The notes under the pieces: model-generated
Database searches by the model: none
Seen by the model: only the letters and a program-made list of their open reading frames with translations
Told to the model about the DNA's origin: nothing
Shown: positions 1-7,549 of the stretch, piece after piece
Layout: the number at the start of each line of letters is the position of its first letter
Position numbering within the stretch: the stretch's first letter is position 1
Program-made: the position numbers and the translations under genes
NCBI GenBank assembly: GCA_018606645.1
Contig: JAGVRI010000012.1
Span: forward strand, 1 to 64,000
Reading direction: 5' to 3'
Source: Chloroflexota bacterium
GTDB lineage: Bacteria; Chloroflexota; Anaerolineae; JAAYZQ01
Length of the DNA: 64,000 nt

Positions 1-1
1 T

Positions 2-499
2 AAACCGCGAGCCGTACCGCAGAGCGCCATTATCGCCGCCACCAAGGTAGGGATGGATGTGACGTTGGCTCATCCCAAGGGAATGGAACTGGACCCGGAG
101 GTGCTGGCTGCTTGCGCAAAGCAGGCGGCCGAGACCGGTGGTTCGTTTCAGGTAACCAACAACTTTGAAGAGGCGTTAACCGGTGCCCACGTCGTGTACC
201 CCAAGGCCTGGGCGGCTACTCCGATCTTCAAGCCGCCGGTGGGGGAGGATAACCCGAAAAAGACGCAGGAGATCTTTGACGCGAACAAACACTGGATTTG
301 CGACCGTGAGCACATGGAGCTGGCCGACAAGTACGCCATCTATATGCACTGTTTACCGTGTGACCGGGGCTTTGAGGTCACTGACGAGGTCATTGACAAA
401 GAGAAGGGGGATGGCTGGCTGAGCGTCGTCTTTGACCAAGCAGAAAACCGTCTGCATGCCCAGAAGGCGGTGATGGCCCTGGTGATGGGCGGCAAGTAA
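2..499 (+). CDS. Carbamoyltransferase (ornithine/knotted YgeW-like), C-terminal part
   Basis: The frame is open from the window edge, so the 5' end lies outside. The visible 165 residues are the amino-acid-binding half of an aspartate/ornithine carbamoyltransferase. They include the segment GMDVTLAHPKG, the HCLP signature (family ligand for carbamoyl phosphate and ornithine) and a C-terminal ENRLHAQKA helix typical of OTCases. The stretch VPQSAIIAATKVGMDVTLAHP resembles the YgeW/knotted branch, while the tail resembles true OTCase, so the substrate (ornithine or a derivative) is open. It ends at a strong hairpin terminator shared with the convergent ndk gene. Confidence 0.85.
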   Translation, partial: KPRAVPQSAIIAATKVGMDVTLAHPKGMELDPEVLAACAKQAAETGGSFQVTNNFEEALTGAHVVYPKAWAATPIFKPPVGEDNPKKTQEIFDANKHWICDREHMELADKYAIYMHCLPCDRGFEVTDEVIDKEKGDGWLSVVFDQAENRLHAQKAVMALVMGGK

Positions 500-532
500 G
501 CGCCGCTGACAGCTGCACCTGTTTCGGACATC

Positions 533-576
533 AGGACAGGGACCTGACCCTACCGCAGTGGTCAGGTCCCTGTCCT
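533..576. terminator. Bidirectional hairpin terminator between carbamoyltransferase and ndk
   Basis: A perfect 16-bp inverted repeat (arms 533-548 and 561-576, 12-nt loop) lies between two convergent genes. No long U-run follows on either side, but the position and stem strength fit a shared terminator. Confidence 0.8.
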
Positions 577-601
577 TCATTTGCGATGGTGGGATGGTGG
601 A

Positions 602-1051
602 TCACTCGTAGATCCAGGAGTCAATGGCGCGCTGGTAGCTGAGGATCTCGTCGTCTGAGAAAAAGAGCGGGATCTCGAACGCGGCTGTCTCCGGCTTGTC
701 CGACCCATGCACCAGATTGCGCCCGATCTCCATTCCAAAGTCGGCCCGGATGGTTCCCGGCGCGGCCTGGGCCGGGTGAGTCTCGCCCATCATGGTGCGT
801 ACGATCTTGATGGCGTCATTGCCTTCGATGACGGCCACGACCACCGGCCCACTGGTGATATACTTGATCAGTGAGGGGTAAAACGGCTTGTCTTTGTGGA
901 CGGCATAATGACGCGCCGCCAACTCGGGCGTGATCTGCATGAGTTTCAGCGCAGCAAAGCGCAACCCCCGACGTTCAAAGCGAGTGAGAATCGGGCCGAC
1001 AAGTCCCCGTTGTACGGCATCGGGTTTGATGATCACCAAAGTGCGCTCCAT
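602..1051 (-). CDS. ndk: Nucleoside diphosphate kinase
   Basis: A cytosolic 149-residue enzyme of normal family length. It moves the gamma phosphate between nucleoside tri- and diphosphates through a phosphohistidine. The N-terminus (TLVIIKPDAVQRGL) and the active-site segment NLVHGSD, with the catalytic His at residue 115, are intact. The ATG at 1051 is preceded by GAGGAAG. It lies 75 bp downstream of the large TPR gene on the same strand and is probably co-transcribed with it. Confidence 0.97.
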   Translation of the reverse strand: MERTLVIIKPDAVQRGLVGPILTRFERRGLRFAALKLMQITPELAARHYAVHKDKPFYPSLIKYITSGPVVVAVIEGNDAIKIVRTMMGETHPAQAAPGTIRADFGMEIGRNLVHGSDKPETAAFEIPLFFSDDEILSYQRAIDSWIYE

Positions 1052-1126
1052 AGGTCTTCCTCAATGTACGATGATGGATGTCAGGCGCAATGCGCGTCTT
1101 TCAGCGGTGATGGGTGCCGGCGGGCA

Positions 1127-3730
1127 TCAGTGTTTGGTCAGCATCTGACGGGCCAGCCGGTACATTTCCAGCGCTTCGTTCAGTTGATCGTTTTGCATAT
1201 AGGCGTCACCGAGCAACTGGTATAGACGGGTCCGGTCCACCGGTTCGTTCTGCATGGCGTTGAGTTCCTGGATCACGTCCGGTAGGGACTTGCGGGCCGA
1301 GATCAGTTTTTCATACTGGTTCAACGCCGCGTTCCAGTCTCCTTCCTGTTGGTACAGGCGAGCCAGTTCCAGACGGGCTGCATAATCGCGCGGCCGCTCC
1401 TTGAGCTGCGCGACCAATTCCTCCCGGCGGGAAAGCGCCTTTTCCACCGGGCGTACCAGTTCGACGGGGGCCATCGGTTCCGCTCCAAGCGGCAGAGCTG
1501 CCTCCTTGACCGGTTCCTCCACCCCAAGAGGGGGAGCTGCCTGCTCCAGGGAGGGAACCTCGACCGCAGGCGCTTCGATCATAGAGGGTGCGACTTCTTC
1601 AAGGGTGGCAGCGGCCTCCGGTCCTGGAAACTCGATCGGCGGCCCCTCGACCGCCGGCGACGGAACCATCTCTTCGGCCTCGGCCGGGGCGACTTCTTCG
1701 GCGATGGGCAGCGCCTCTTCTTCGACCTCCCGCAGTTCGGCCAGCCAGGCAGGGAGTTCTTCGGCCTCGGCAGGGGCGGCTTCTTCGGCGACGGGCAGCG
1801 CCTCTTCTTTGACCTCCCGCAGTTCAGCGAGCCAGGCGGGGAGCTCCTCCGCCTCGGCAGGGGCGGCTTCCTCGGCGACAGGCAGCGCCTCTTCTTCGAC
1901 CTCTTGCAGTTCGGCCAGCCAGGCAGGGAGTTCCTCGGCCTCGGGCGGGGCGGCTTCTTCGATCTCAGGGGGTGCTGCCCTTTCGGCCTCAAGAAGCTCT
2001 TCAACTGGTTCAGTCACCATCGGTGCGGGAGGCTTTTCGCCCATCAGTTCCCGAAGCCAGTCGGGGACCGCTTCCGCACGCTGCGCCTCCAGTTCTTCCG
2101 CCGACATCTCTTTCATGGCCGATTCCAGGTCCGCCTCATCCAGGAGCCCGGCGGCGACCAGCCCTTTCAGACTCTCCGGCACTTCAGGAGTGGGCAGCGG
2201 GGCCTCTTCTACCGGTGGCGGCACGACCGTCTCTACCGGTTCCATCTCTTCCGCGCGAGGAACCGGTTCACCGACCTGGACCGGTTGCTCACCGATGAGT
2301 TCCTTGAGCCAATCGGGCACCTTCTCTGCCCGCTGGGCCTCCAGGGCTTCAGGCGACATCTCGTGCATCGCTGCTTCCAGGTCCGCTGCATCCAGGAGTC
2401 CGGCGGCGACCAGCGCTTTCAGGCTTTCTGGCACCTCCGCTTCTGCTGGCGGAGCCTCTTCCTCCGGTGGAAAGGCTTCAGCAAGGGGAGGCTCTGGTTC
2501 CACGGGCGGCGTCTCCTGGATTTCGGCTTTGGGCACCTCGAGCAGCCAGGCAGGGACCTCGGCCGGGGCGGGCTCCTCCGGAGGGATCGCTTCGCCGGTG
2601 GTAGGTGCCTGTTCATAGCTCATCAACTGTCGGAGCCAGTCGGGTATTTCTTCGGCGGGAAGTTCCTCAGGAGGCTCAATGCTCTCGGTAGGGACGGCTT
2701 CCCCGATCGATTCCCGAAGCCATTCTGGCACTTCGGGTGGAGCGCCCTCCGCCACCGGGGCCTCGACCTCAGAAAGCGGGGTGGCTTCCGCTGCGGCTCC
2801 CATTTCCAGCAGCCAGTCGGGGACCTCTTGCTCCCACGGTTCGGCACTCACCTGGGGAGCTGGTTCGGCCTCGGCTGCTACTGCCACCTCCTCTTCCACA
2901 GGGGCAGGAGGGGCCGCCTTCTCCCGTTTCTCAAGGACGGCGGCCGCAAATAGATCAGGCGTGACGGTCAATTCAGGGATATAGACCTCTTGCAGCTTGA
3001 GAGGTGCCTCGTCGCCCATCACCTCGTGGGCTACCAAATTCTCGGGGTCCAGAGCATTGGCGAGCCTGAGCTTTTCCCAACCGGCTTCTTCATGGCCACC
3101 GCGCGTCCAGATTTCACCCAGGATCAGGTTGGCTTTCAGGCAGTTGGGTAGTACCTCAAGCAGTTCCAGACTACATTCTACCGCTTCCAACCGTCTTCCC
3201 TCGCGCCATAGCGCCTCCAGCAAGGCGACCTTGATATCCGGCAGGTCCGGATCCTGACGGAGGATGGCCCGGAATTCCTGGATGGCCCGTTCGTAGGAAC
3301 CATTGCGCGCGTACAGACGGGCAAGGGCGCCAGGCGTCAGCTTCAAGCGGGGTTTCTCCCCGCCATTTCGTTGCGCGTACAGGCGTTGCAATTCATGTCG
3401 AACTTCGGCGTTGCCAGGCGCCAACTCAAAAGCCCGTTCCATTTGCCAGATCGCCTCGGGAAGCGCGCCCTGTTCCCCATAGATGACGCCCAATCCTACA
3501 CGGGCGATAAAGTTCTCCGGATCGGCGCTCAGCGTCCGCTGGAAGAATTCAATGGCTTCCCGGTACATTCCCTTTTCCAGGCAGGCTTCTCCCAACAGAC
3601 AATAGACCTCGATGAACTTGGGATAATGGCGCAGGATATGCTGGCAGTGAGCAATGGCTTCATCGAAACTACCGTTCCGAATCAGCTCTTTGATTTTCGC
3701 GGTATAGTCCTGCAATCGGATATCCGGCAT
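1127..3730 (-). CDS. Large TPR protein with acidic Pro/Glu-rich linker and repeated P-x-W-L motifs
   Basis: This 867-residue protein has TPR units at about residues 1-235 and again at about 775-867. Between them is a long low-complexity region rich in Glu, Ala and Pro. The linker carries at least nine short P-[DEA]-W-L motifs, a duplicated block of about 50 residues beginning VPESLK, and a 29-residue unit in three tandem copies (roughly 1680-1945 in DNA). No signal peptide or membrane span is seen, so it is probably a cytosolic scaffold. The start has a good site (GAGGAGAATCG-ATG). It lies between the receiver-kinase gene and ndk. Function is unknown beyond protein-protein interaction. Confidence 0.85.
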   Translation of the reverse strand: MPDIRLQDYTAKIKELIRNGSFDEAIAHCQHILRHYPKFIEVYCLLGEACLEKGMYREAIEFFQRTLSADPENFIARVGLGVIYGEQGALPEAIWQMERAFELAPGNAEVRHELQRLYAQRNGGEKPRLKLTPGALARLYARNGSYERAIQEFRAILRQDPDLPDIKVALLEALWREGRRLEAVECSLELLEVLPNCLKANLILGEIWTRGGHEEAGWEKLRLANALDPENLVAHEVMGDEAPLKLQEVYIPELTVTPDLFAAAVLEKREKAAPPAPVEEEVAVAAEAEPAPQVSAEPWEQEVPDWLLEMGAAAEATPLSEVEAPVAEGAPPEVPEWLRESIGEAVPTESIEPPEELPAEEIPDWLRQLMSYEQAPTTGEAIPPEEPAPAEVPAWLLEVPKAEIQETPPVEPEPPLAEAFPPEEEAPPAEAEVPESLKALVAAGLLDAADLEAAMHEMSPEALEAQRAEKVPDWLKELIGEQPVQVGEPVPRAEEMEPVETVVPPPVEEAPLPTPEVPESLKGLVAAGLLDEADLESAMKEMSAEELEAQRAEAVPDWLRELMGEKPPAPMVTEPVEELLEAERAAPPEIEEAAPPEAEELPAWLAELQEVEEEALPVAEEAAPAEAEELPAWLAELREVKEEALPVAEEAAPAEAEELPAWLAELREVEEEALPIAEEVAPAEAEEMVPSPAVEGPPIEFPGPEAAATLEEVAPSMIEAPAVEVPSLEQAAPPLGVEEPVKEAALPLGAEPMAPVELVRPVEKALSRREELVAQLKERPRDYAARLELARLYQQEGDWNAALNQYEKLISARKSLPDVIQELNAMQNEPVDRTRLYQLLGDAYMQNDQLNEALEMYRLARQMLTKH

Positions 3731-3815
3731 CGATTCTCCTCCTCTCCATGCTCAATCTACGCGGAAAAGCGGGTCGGGGCTTCTGGTGCTGAGTTCTGGG
3801 CAGCCGCCATCGGCT

Positions 3816-4967
3816 TCATTTCCCCACTTCCCACGGCACGCTTGGCAATCGGAACCGAAAGGAGCTGCCCTGGCCCGGTGTAGAGTCCACCTGAATGGTG
3901 CCCCCGTAGAGCTTCAATATCTGGTTTACAATGGGCAGCCCCAGTCCGGTACCTAAAGGAACCTGCTCTCGGGCGGCCTCGGATCGATAGAACTCCTGAA
4001 AGATCCGGGACAATTCTTCGGTAGAGATGCCAATTCCGGTATCGGCAACCGTTCCGACAATCTGCCCGTCCTGTTCCTCAAGGCTCACCCGGATCGAACC
4101 ATTTGGTGTATAATGGATCGCATTCGAGATGAGGTGAGTCCACAATGATTGAAGATGAGCCGGTTGAGCTTTTACGACCGGTCTCGCTTGAATCTGCACC
4201 TCAAAGTTCAGACCTTTTGCTTCGGCTGCGGGACGGAGTTTGCGGGACACCTCTTCCAGGATGGTCGCAACGTTTACCGCCACCGGTTTGGGGGGAAGGC
4301 GCAATGCTTTCAGGTTCGCCAATTCCAGAAGATCGTCCAGCATGTTCAGAAGTTGGTCGGCCCTTTGCTCAAGCTGTTCGAGGTAATCATCCCACTCGGT
4401 CTCGTCCACATATCCAGAGCGCATCATTTGCAGGTAATTCTTGATCACTCCCGCCGGATTCCGAAGCTCGTGGACAATGACCAGCATGAAGCGGCTCTCA
4501 ATGGCGTCGAGCTTGGCCATTTCCTGGCGCGCCCGTTCGAGTTGGAGCAGTTCCTCTTCTCGTTCTTTCTGTTCGCGAAGTGCTTTGCGTCGCTGTCGCT
4601 CGGCAAGACCTCGCTGGACGATGGTGAGCAATTCGTCGGATGTAAACGGCTTGGCCAGGAAATCATGGGCGCCTTGTTTCATCGCCTGGGCAGCCAGGTC
4701 CACAGTGGCGTAGCCGGTGATCATGATGCAGATGATCTCGGGATCATGTTGTCGGATGTGCTCCAGCAATTCCAGGCCGCTCATCCCTGGCATCATGGCA
4801 TCGATGAGAATCAGGTCGAACGGTTCTTCTCGCAGCTTGCGCAGGCCTTCCGCCCCATGTTCGGCCGTGCTGACGCGGTAGCCCTTCGGGGTGAGCGCTC
4901 GTCGGCATCCTTCGCGCATGCCGATCTCGTCATCAATGACCAGAATGTTGGCAGGGACCCCCTCCAT
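3816..4967 (-). CDS. Receiver domain - histidine kinase hybrid (two-component sensor)
   Basis: A 383-residue soluble protein. It opens with a CheY-like receiver (acid pocket D12-D13, phosphoacceptor D56 in LILIDAMMPG, conserved K106). A coiled linker at about 120-158 follows, then a HisKA helix with H166 in VHELRNPAG, and a HATPase_c domain with N, G1 (DTGIG) and G2 (GTGLG) boxes. It is likely driven by another kinase phosphorylating its receiver. The upstream start at 5024 is rejected because that TTG lies in the -35 box. ATG 4967 follows GGGAGAAGCCG. It is followed by the TPR gene and ndk on the same strand. Confidence 0.93.
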   Translation of the reverse strand: MEGVPANILVIDDEIGMREGCRRALTPKGYRVSTAEHGAEGLRKLREEPFDLILIDAMMPGMSGLELLEHIRQHDPEIICIMITGYATVDLAAQAMKQGAHDFLAKPFTSDELLTIVQRGLAERQRRKALREQKEREEELLQLERARQEMAKLDAIESRFMLVIVHELRNPAGVIKNYLQMMRSGYVDETEWDDYLEQLEQRADQLLNMLDDLLELANLKALRLPPKPVAVNVATILEEVSRKLRPAAEAKGLNFEVQIQARPVVKAQPAHLQSLWTHLISNAIHYTPNGSIRVSLEEQDGQIVGTVADTGIGISTEELSRIFQEFYRSEAAREQVPLGTGLGLPIVNQILKLYGGTIQVDSTPGQGSSFRFRLPSVPWEVGK

Positions 4968-4994
4968 CGGCTTCTCCCGTTGGCAACTACTGCT

Positions 4995-5024
4995 ATTATA
5001 CCACACTATAGGCGCCAGCGACAA
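4995..5024 (-). promoter_or_regulatory. Promoter of the receiver-kinase operon
   Basis: TTGTCG (5019-5024), 18-bp spacer, TATAAT (4995-5000), about 28 bp before the chosen ATG at 4967. Confidence 0.75.
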
Positions 5025-5139
5025 GCCTCAGAGCCGGTGATTTTTTGGGAGTTGTGGTCCGGTCGGCAAGGAACGGAGAGCCCCCGGCTCCCGCTGTATA
5101 GCGCAGCAAGCGTCTTGTGTGCTTGCTTCGGGCGCAGAA

Positions 5140-5183
5140 AAAGGAAAAGCAGGGAACCCGGGGAGATTCCCTGCTTTTCCTTT
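5140..5183 (-). terminator. Intrinsic terminator after comEA
   Basis: Perfect 17-bp inverted repeat (5140-5156 with 5167-5183, 10-nt loop). Read leftward, the stem runs into a T-run (TTTTTCTG). It lies about 77 bp after the comEA stop. Confidence 0.88.
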
Positions 5184-5259
5184 CACAAGGAGGAGAAAGG
5201 AGTGTCTACATTCTACCATATATTGGCTCTGGTACTGTAAGCCCGATCACAACCCGGGC

Positions 5260-5844
5260 TCATTCCGTGGTAATCAGGTCCTGGATCTTGTCAAACGTGG
5301 CCTGCCCGATCCCCGGCACCTCCATGATCTCTTCCGGTCGGGAGAATGGTCCGTGGCTCTGACGGTAGTCGAGGACGCGTTGGGCGAGAACCGGTCCGAT
5401 GCCCGGTAATGATTCGAGCGCGTTTAGGTCGGCGGTGTTGATATTGATTTTATATCCGGCCCCGGAGCGGCTGGCGGAAGGATAACTTACCGGGTTTTCT
5501 TCGCCAAGATGGGGCACGTAGACGTGCTGCCCATCGCTGACCGGAGAGGCCAGGTTGATCCGATCCAGATCGGCGTCCTCCGTCGGGCCGCCAGCCGCCA
5601 GAAGCGCATCTTTGACAATGCTATCGGCAGGGAGGGTGTATACATCGGGAGATTGGACGGCACCGCTGACGTACACTCGGAGTGGGCGAGGAGTGGCCGT
5701 GGCGTCTGAGGCAGAGGTCGAGGTGACGAGGATAATCGGAGAGGCGGCGGGCCGGAGCCATTGAAGGAGAACGATGGCGGTCAGGATCGCCGCCATGAGG
5801 ATGAAAAAGAGGACCCCCCGGTATGATGTCACGAATTGCCTCAT
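5260..5844 (-). CDS. comEA: ComEA-like helix-hairpin-helix DNA-binding protein
   Basis: A 194-residue protein with an N-terminal membrane anchor (about residues 9-29), a Ser/Thr-rich linker, an SLBB domain (about 55-112, beginning VYVSGAVQSPDVY) and a C-terminal double HhH domain (ININTADLNALESLPGIGP ... VPGIGQATFDKI). This is the ComEA layout: an extracytoplasmic dsDNA receptor in natural transformation. ComEC is not in the window. It follows a membrane TPR gene by 48 bp and is ended by the terminator at 5140-5183. ATG 5844 follows GGGGAGAAAG. Other envelope DNA-binding roles are possible. Confidence 0.88.
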   Translation of the reverse strand: MRQFVTSYRGVLFFILMAAILTAIVLLQWLRPAASPIILVTSTSASDATATPRPLRVYVSGAVQSPDVYTLPADSIVKDALLAAGGPTEDADLDRINLASPVSDGQHVYVPHLGEENPVSYPSASRSGAGYKININTADLNALESLPGIGPVLAQRVLDYRQSHGPFSRPEEIMEVPGIGQATFDKIQDLITTE

Positions 5845-5892
5845 CTTTCTCCCCTCTGAAATCCCCTCGGTTCGGCGGACAAACCGGTCAGA

Positions 5893-7023
5893 CTATTTCT
5901 CTGGACACAGGTCCAGCCCTTCCCAGGCCGGGGAGGCGTTCGGATCGATCTCAATGGCCTTCAACAGCCAGGGGCGCGCCTCGTCGCAGCGGCCGAGATA
6001 GACATAGGACAGCCCCAGTTCATAGAAATATTCGACCTTGCTGCTTCCCAACTCGATGGCTTTTTTGAACGCGGGGATGGCCTCCTCATAGTTGCGCAAC
6101 ACATAGTAGGTCAGTCCCAGGCGGCCGTAGGCCGGGATGTAGCTCGGGTCGACTTCGGTGGCCTTCTGGAAAGCCACGGCGGCGCGTTGGTGGTTGCCGA
6201 CCTGAAAGTAGGCCCAACCCAAGGCGTCGAAGGCATAGGCGTTGTTGGGATCGACAACCGTGGCTTTTTCATAGGCGGCCAGAGCGTCTTTGTAGCGGTT
6301 GTAGGACATGTGGAGGTGACCCAGATCGATGTACGGTTGGGCCAGACGGGGATGGAGCTGAGAGGCCCGCTGATATTCGGTGACCGCCTCGCGATATTTG
6401 CGCTGCCTGGCCAGGGCGTAACCCAGGATGCGATGGGCATAGACGCTGCTATCGTTCAGGCTGACGGCCAGACGGGCTTCTTCGACCGCCTGTGAAGTCT
6501 GCCCCAGGTCGGCATAGACCTCAGCCAAGTACGCATGGGCTTCCGCATAGCCCGGATCGAGGTCTACCGCGCTCAGGCAGGTGCTCAGTGCTTCCTGGAG
6601 TTTGGCTTGATCACCTTCGGCGTCCCAATCGAGGGCCAGACACAGGGCGGCCAGTGCTTCGGATCGGTCAGGGGCGATGCCTACTGCCTGACGCGCCTTG
6701 TCGATCGCTTCAGCCGTGCGCTTGCGGAGGGTTAGTAAATAGGACCACCAGACATAGGGCATCGGATCGGTTGGATCCAGAGCCGTGGCCTGGCGGTACC
6801 CGGCCATCGCCTCATCCAGGTCTCCCTCCAGGTATTGAGCATAGGCTTCGGTCATCACCTCATCGGCTGAAGGGGTAGGGGTGGGCGTCGGTCCAATCTG
6901 GATCGGTTGGATCTCCCCTCGGTAGAGCAGGGACAAAAAGTATCCGCCGGCAGCGACAAGGGCCAAGAGAACCAGCACACGCATGGGAGACGACCGTCTT
7001 TTTTTCGGCGTTCGGATGTACAT
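5893..7023 (-). CDS. Membrane-anchored TPR protein
   Basis: About 376 residues. A basic N-terminus (MYIRTPKKRRSS) and one membrane segment (about 15-35) are followed by a short Thr-Pro linker and at least seven TPR units to the end, so the repeats probably face outside. The longer ORF start at 7074 is a TTG inside the -35 box; ATG 7023 lies just downstream of the -10 box and is preferred. It is the first gene of a two-gene unit with comEA, which suggests an envelope scaffold. No specific function can be assigned. Confidence 0.85.
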   Translation of the reverse strand: MYIRTPKKRRSSPMRVLVLLALVAAGGYFLSLLYRGEIQPIQIGPTPTPTPSADEVMTEAYAQYLEGDLDEAMAGYRQATALDPTDPMPYVWWSYLLTLRKRTAEAIDKARQAVGIAPDRSEALAALCLALDWDAEGDQAKLQEALSTCLSAVDLDPGYAEAHAYLAEVYADLGQTSQAVEEARLAVSLNDSSVYAHRILGYALARQRKYREAVTEYQRASQLHPRLAQPYIDLGHLHMSYNRYKDALAAYEKATVVDPNNAYAFDALGWAYFQVGNHQRAAVAFQKATEVDPSYIPAYGRLGLTYYVLRNYEEAIPAFKKAIELGSSKVEYFYELGLSYVYLGRCDEARPWLLKAIEIDPNASPAWEGLDLCPEK

Positions 7024-7045
7024 ACCCCTGACCCCCGTGCCGCCC

Positions 7046-7074
7046 ATTATAGCATGGTCAAAACGAGAAGGCAA
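7046..7074 (-). promoter_or_regulatory. Promoter of the TPR-comEA operon
   Basis: TTGCCT (7069-7074), 17-bp spacer, TATAAT (7046-7051), 23 bp before ATG 7023. It decides the start of the TPR gene. Confidence 0.8.
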
Positions 7075-7105
7075 TTCTGAAAAGGCAAGGGCTTGCCGGG
7101 ATAAA

Positions 7106-7181
7106 GAACTCTCTCACTCTTTTCCGGTCTGGTCAAACAACCGGCGACATATCAATCGAGACCGGTCGAGTGAGAGAGTTC
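7106..7181. repeat. Long imperfect inverted repeat
   Basis: Arms 7106-7119 and 7168-7181 pair perfectly over 14 bp. An inner pair CCGGTCT (7124-7130) / AGACCGG (7159-7165) extends the stem across a short bulge. Read leftward it is followed by TTTATCC, so it could end a transcript from the promoter at 7341-7369. Confidence 0.6.
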
Positions 7182-7340
7182 CCCAGCGAGGCGGGTCAAT
7201 GTGGCTGAAATGAATGACACGTGCAATCGCGTGGACCGATGAGGCGGCCGTGTGCTCCGATGAAAAACGCGTGCTCCAATGCTGCTATATTTCCTCGCTG
7301 ACGCTGCAAGACAGGGAACACCCCCTCCTGCTCATTCTCA

Positions 7341-7369
7341 TTTATACCACATCTGGACGAGGATGTCCA
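7341..7369 (-). promoter_or_regulatory. Orphan leftward promoter-like sequence
   Basis: TGGACA (7364-7369), 17-bp spacer, TATAAA (7341-7346). No gene follows before the TPR promoter, so it may drive a small RNA ending at the 7106-7181 hairpin, or be fortuitous. Confidence 0.4.
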
Positions 7370-7418
7370 GTGGGAAAAAGGTACCAGTTGGGGTTGCAGG
7401 GTGGTTGCAAGGTCAGGC

Positions 7419-7520
7419 CTCGGGTAGGGCATTTCCAGAAATGGCGTATAAAGTTAGTTTGTTCAGGTCAATTCCCGGCGATTTCAGCACCGGGTGGTTA
7501 CCGGGAATGCCTCGCCGCTA
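7419..7520. repeat. Diverged copy of palindromic intergenic repeat (family A)
   Basis: The right end, GGGAATGCCTCGCCGCTA (7503-7520), and the interior around GGTCAATTCCCGGCGATTTCA line up almost without gaps with the element at 50448-50553. The left arm is weaker. It probably belongs to a MITE- or REP-like family. Confidence 0.55.
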
Positions 7521-7549
7521 GGATGGCAATGGAGAGTGGAACCGCCCGA

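Larger units (their letters stand above)
7075..7549. other. Non-coding gap with hairpin, orphan promoter and repeat copy
   Basis: No credible gene in 475 bp. It holds a long inverted repeat (7106-7181), a leftward promoter-like pair (7341-7369) and a diverged copy of the palindromic repeat also found at 50448-50553. The small ORFs here resemble nothing I know. Confidence 0.6.

Noticed and set aside
1349..2953. Long plus-strand ORFs (534 and 405 aa) opposite the TPR gene
   Set aside because: They are antisense to a low-complexity repeat region; their sequences are compositionally biased mirrors with no domain features.
4149..5240. A 363-aa plus-strand ORF opposite the receiver-kinase
   Set aside because: Antisense shadow of a gene with all kinase motifs; no domain and no ribosome site.
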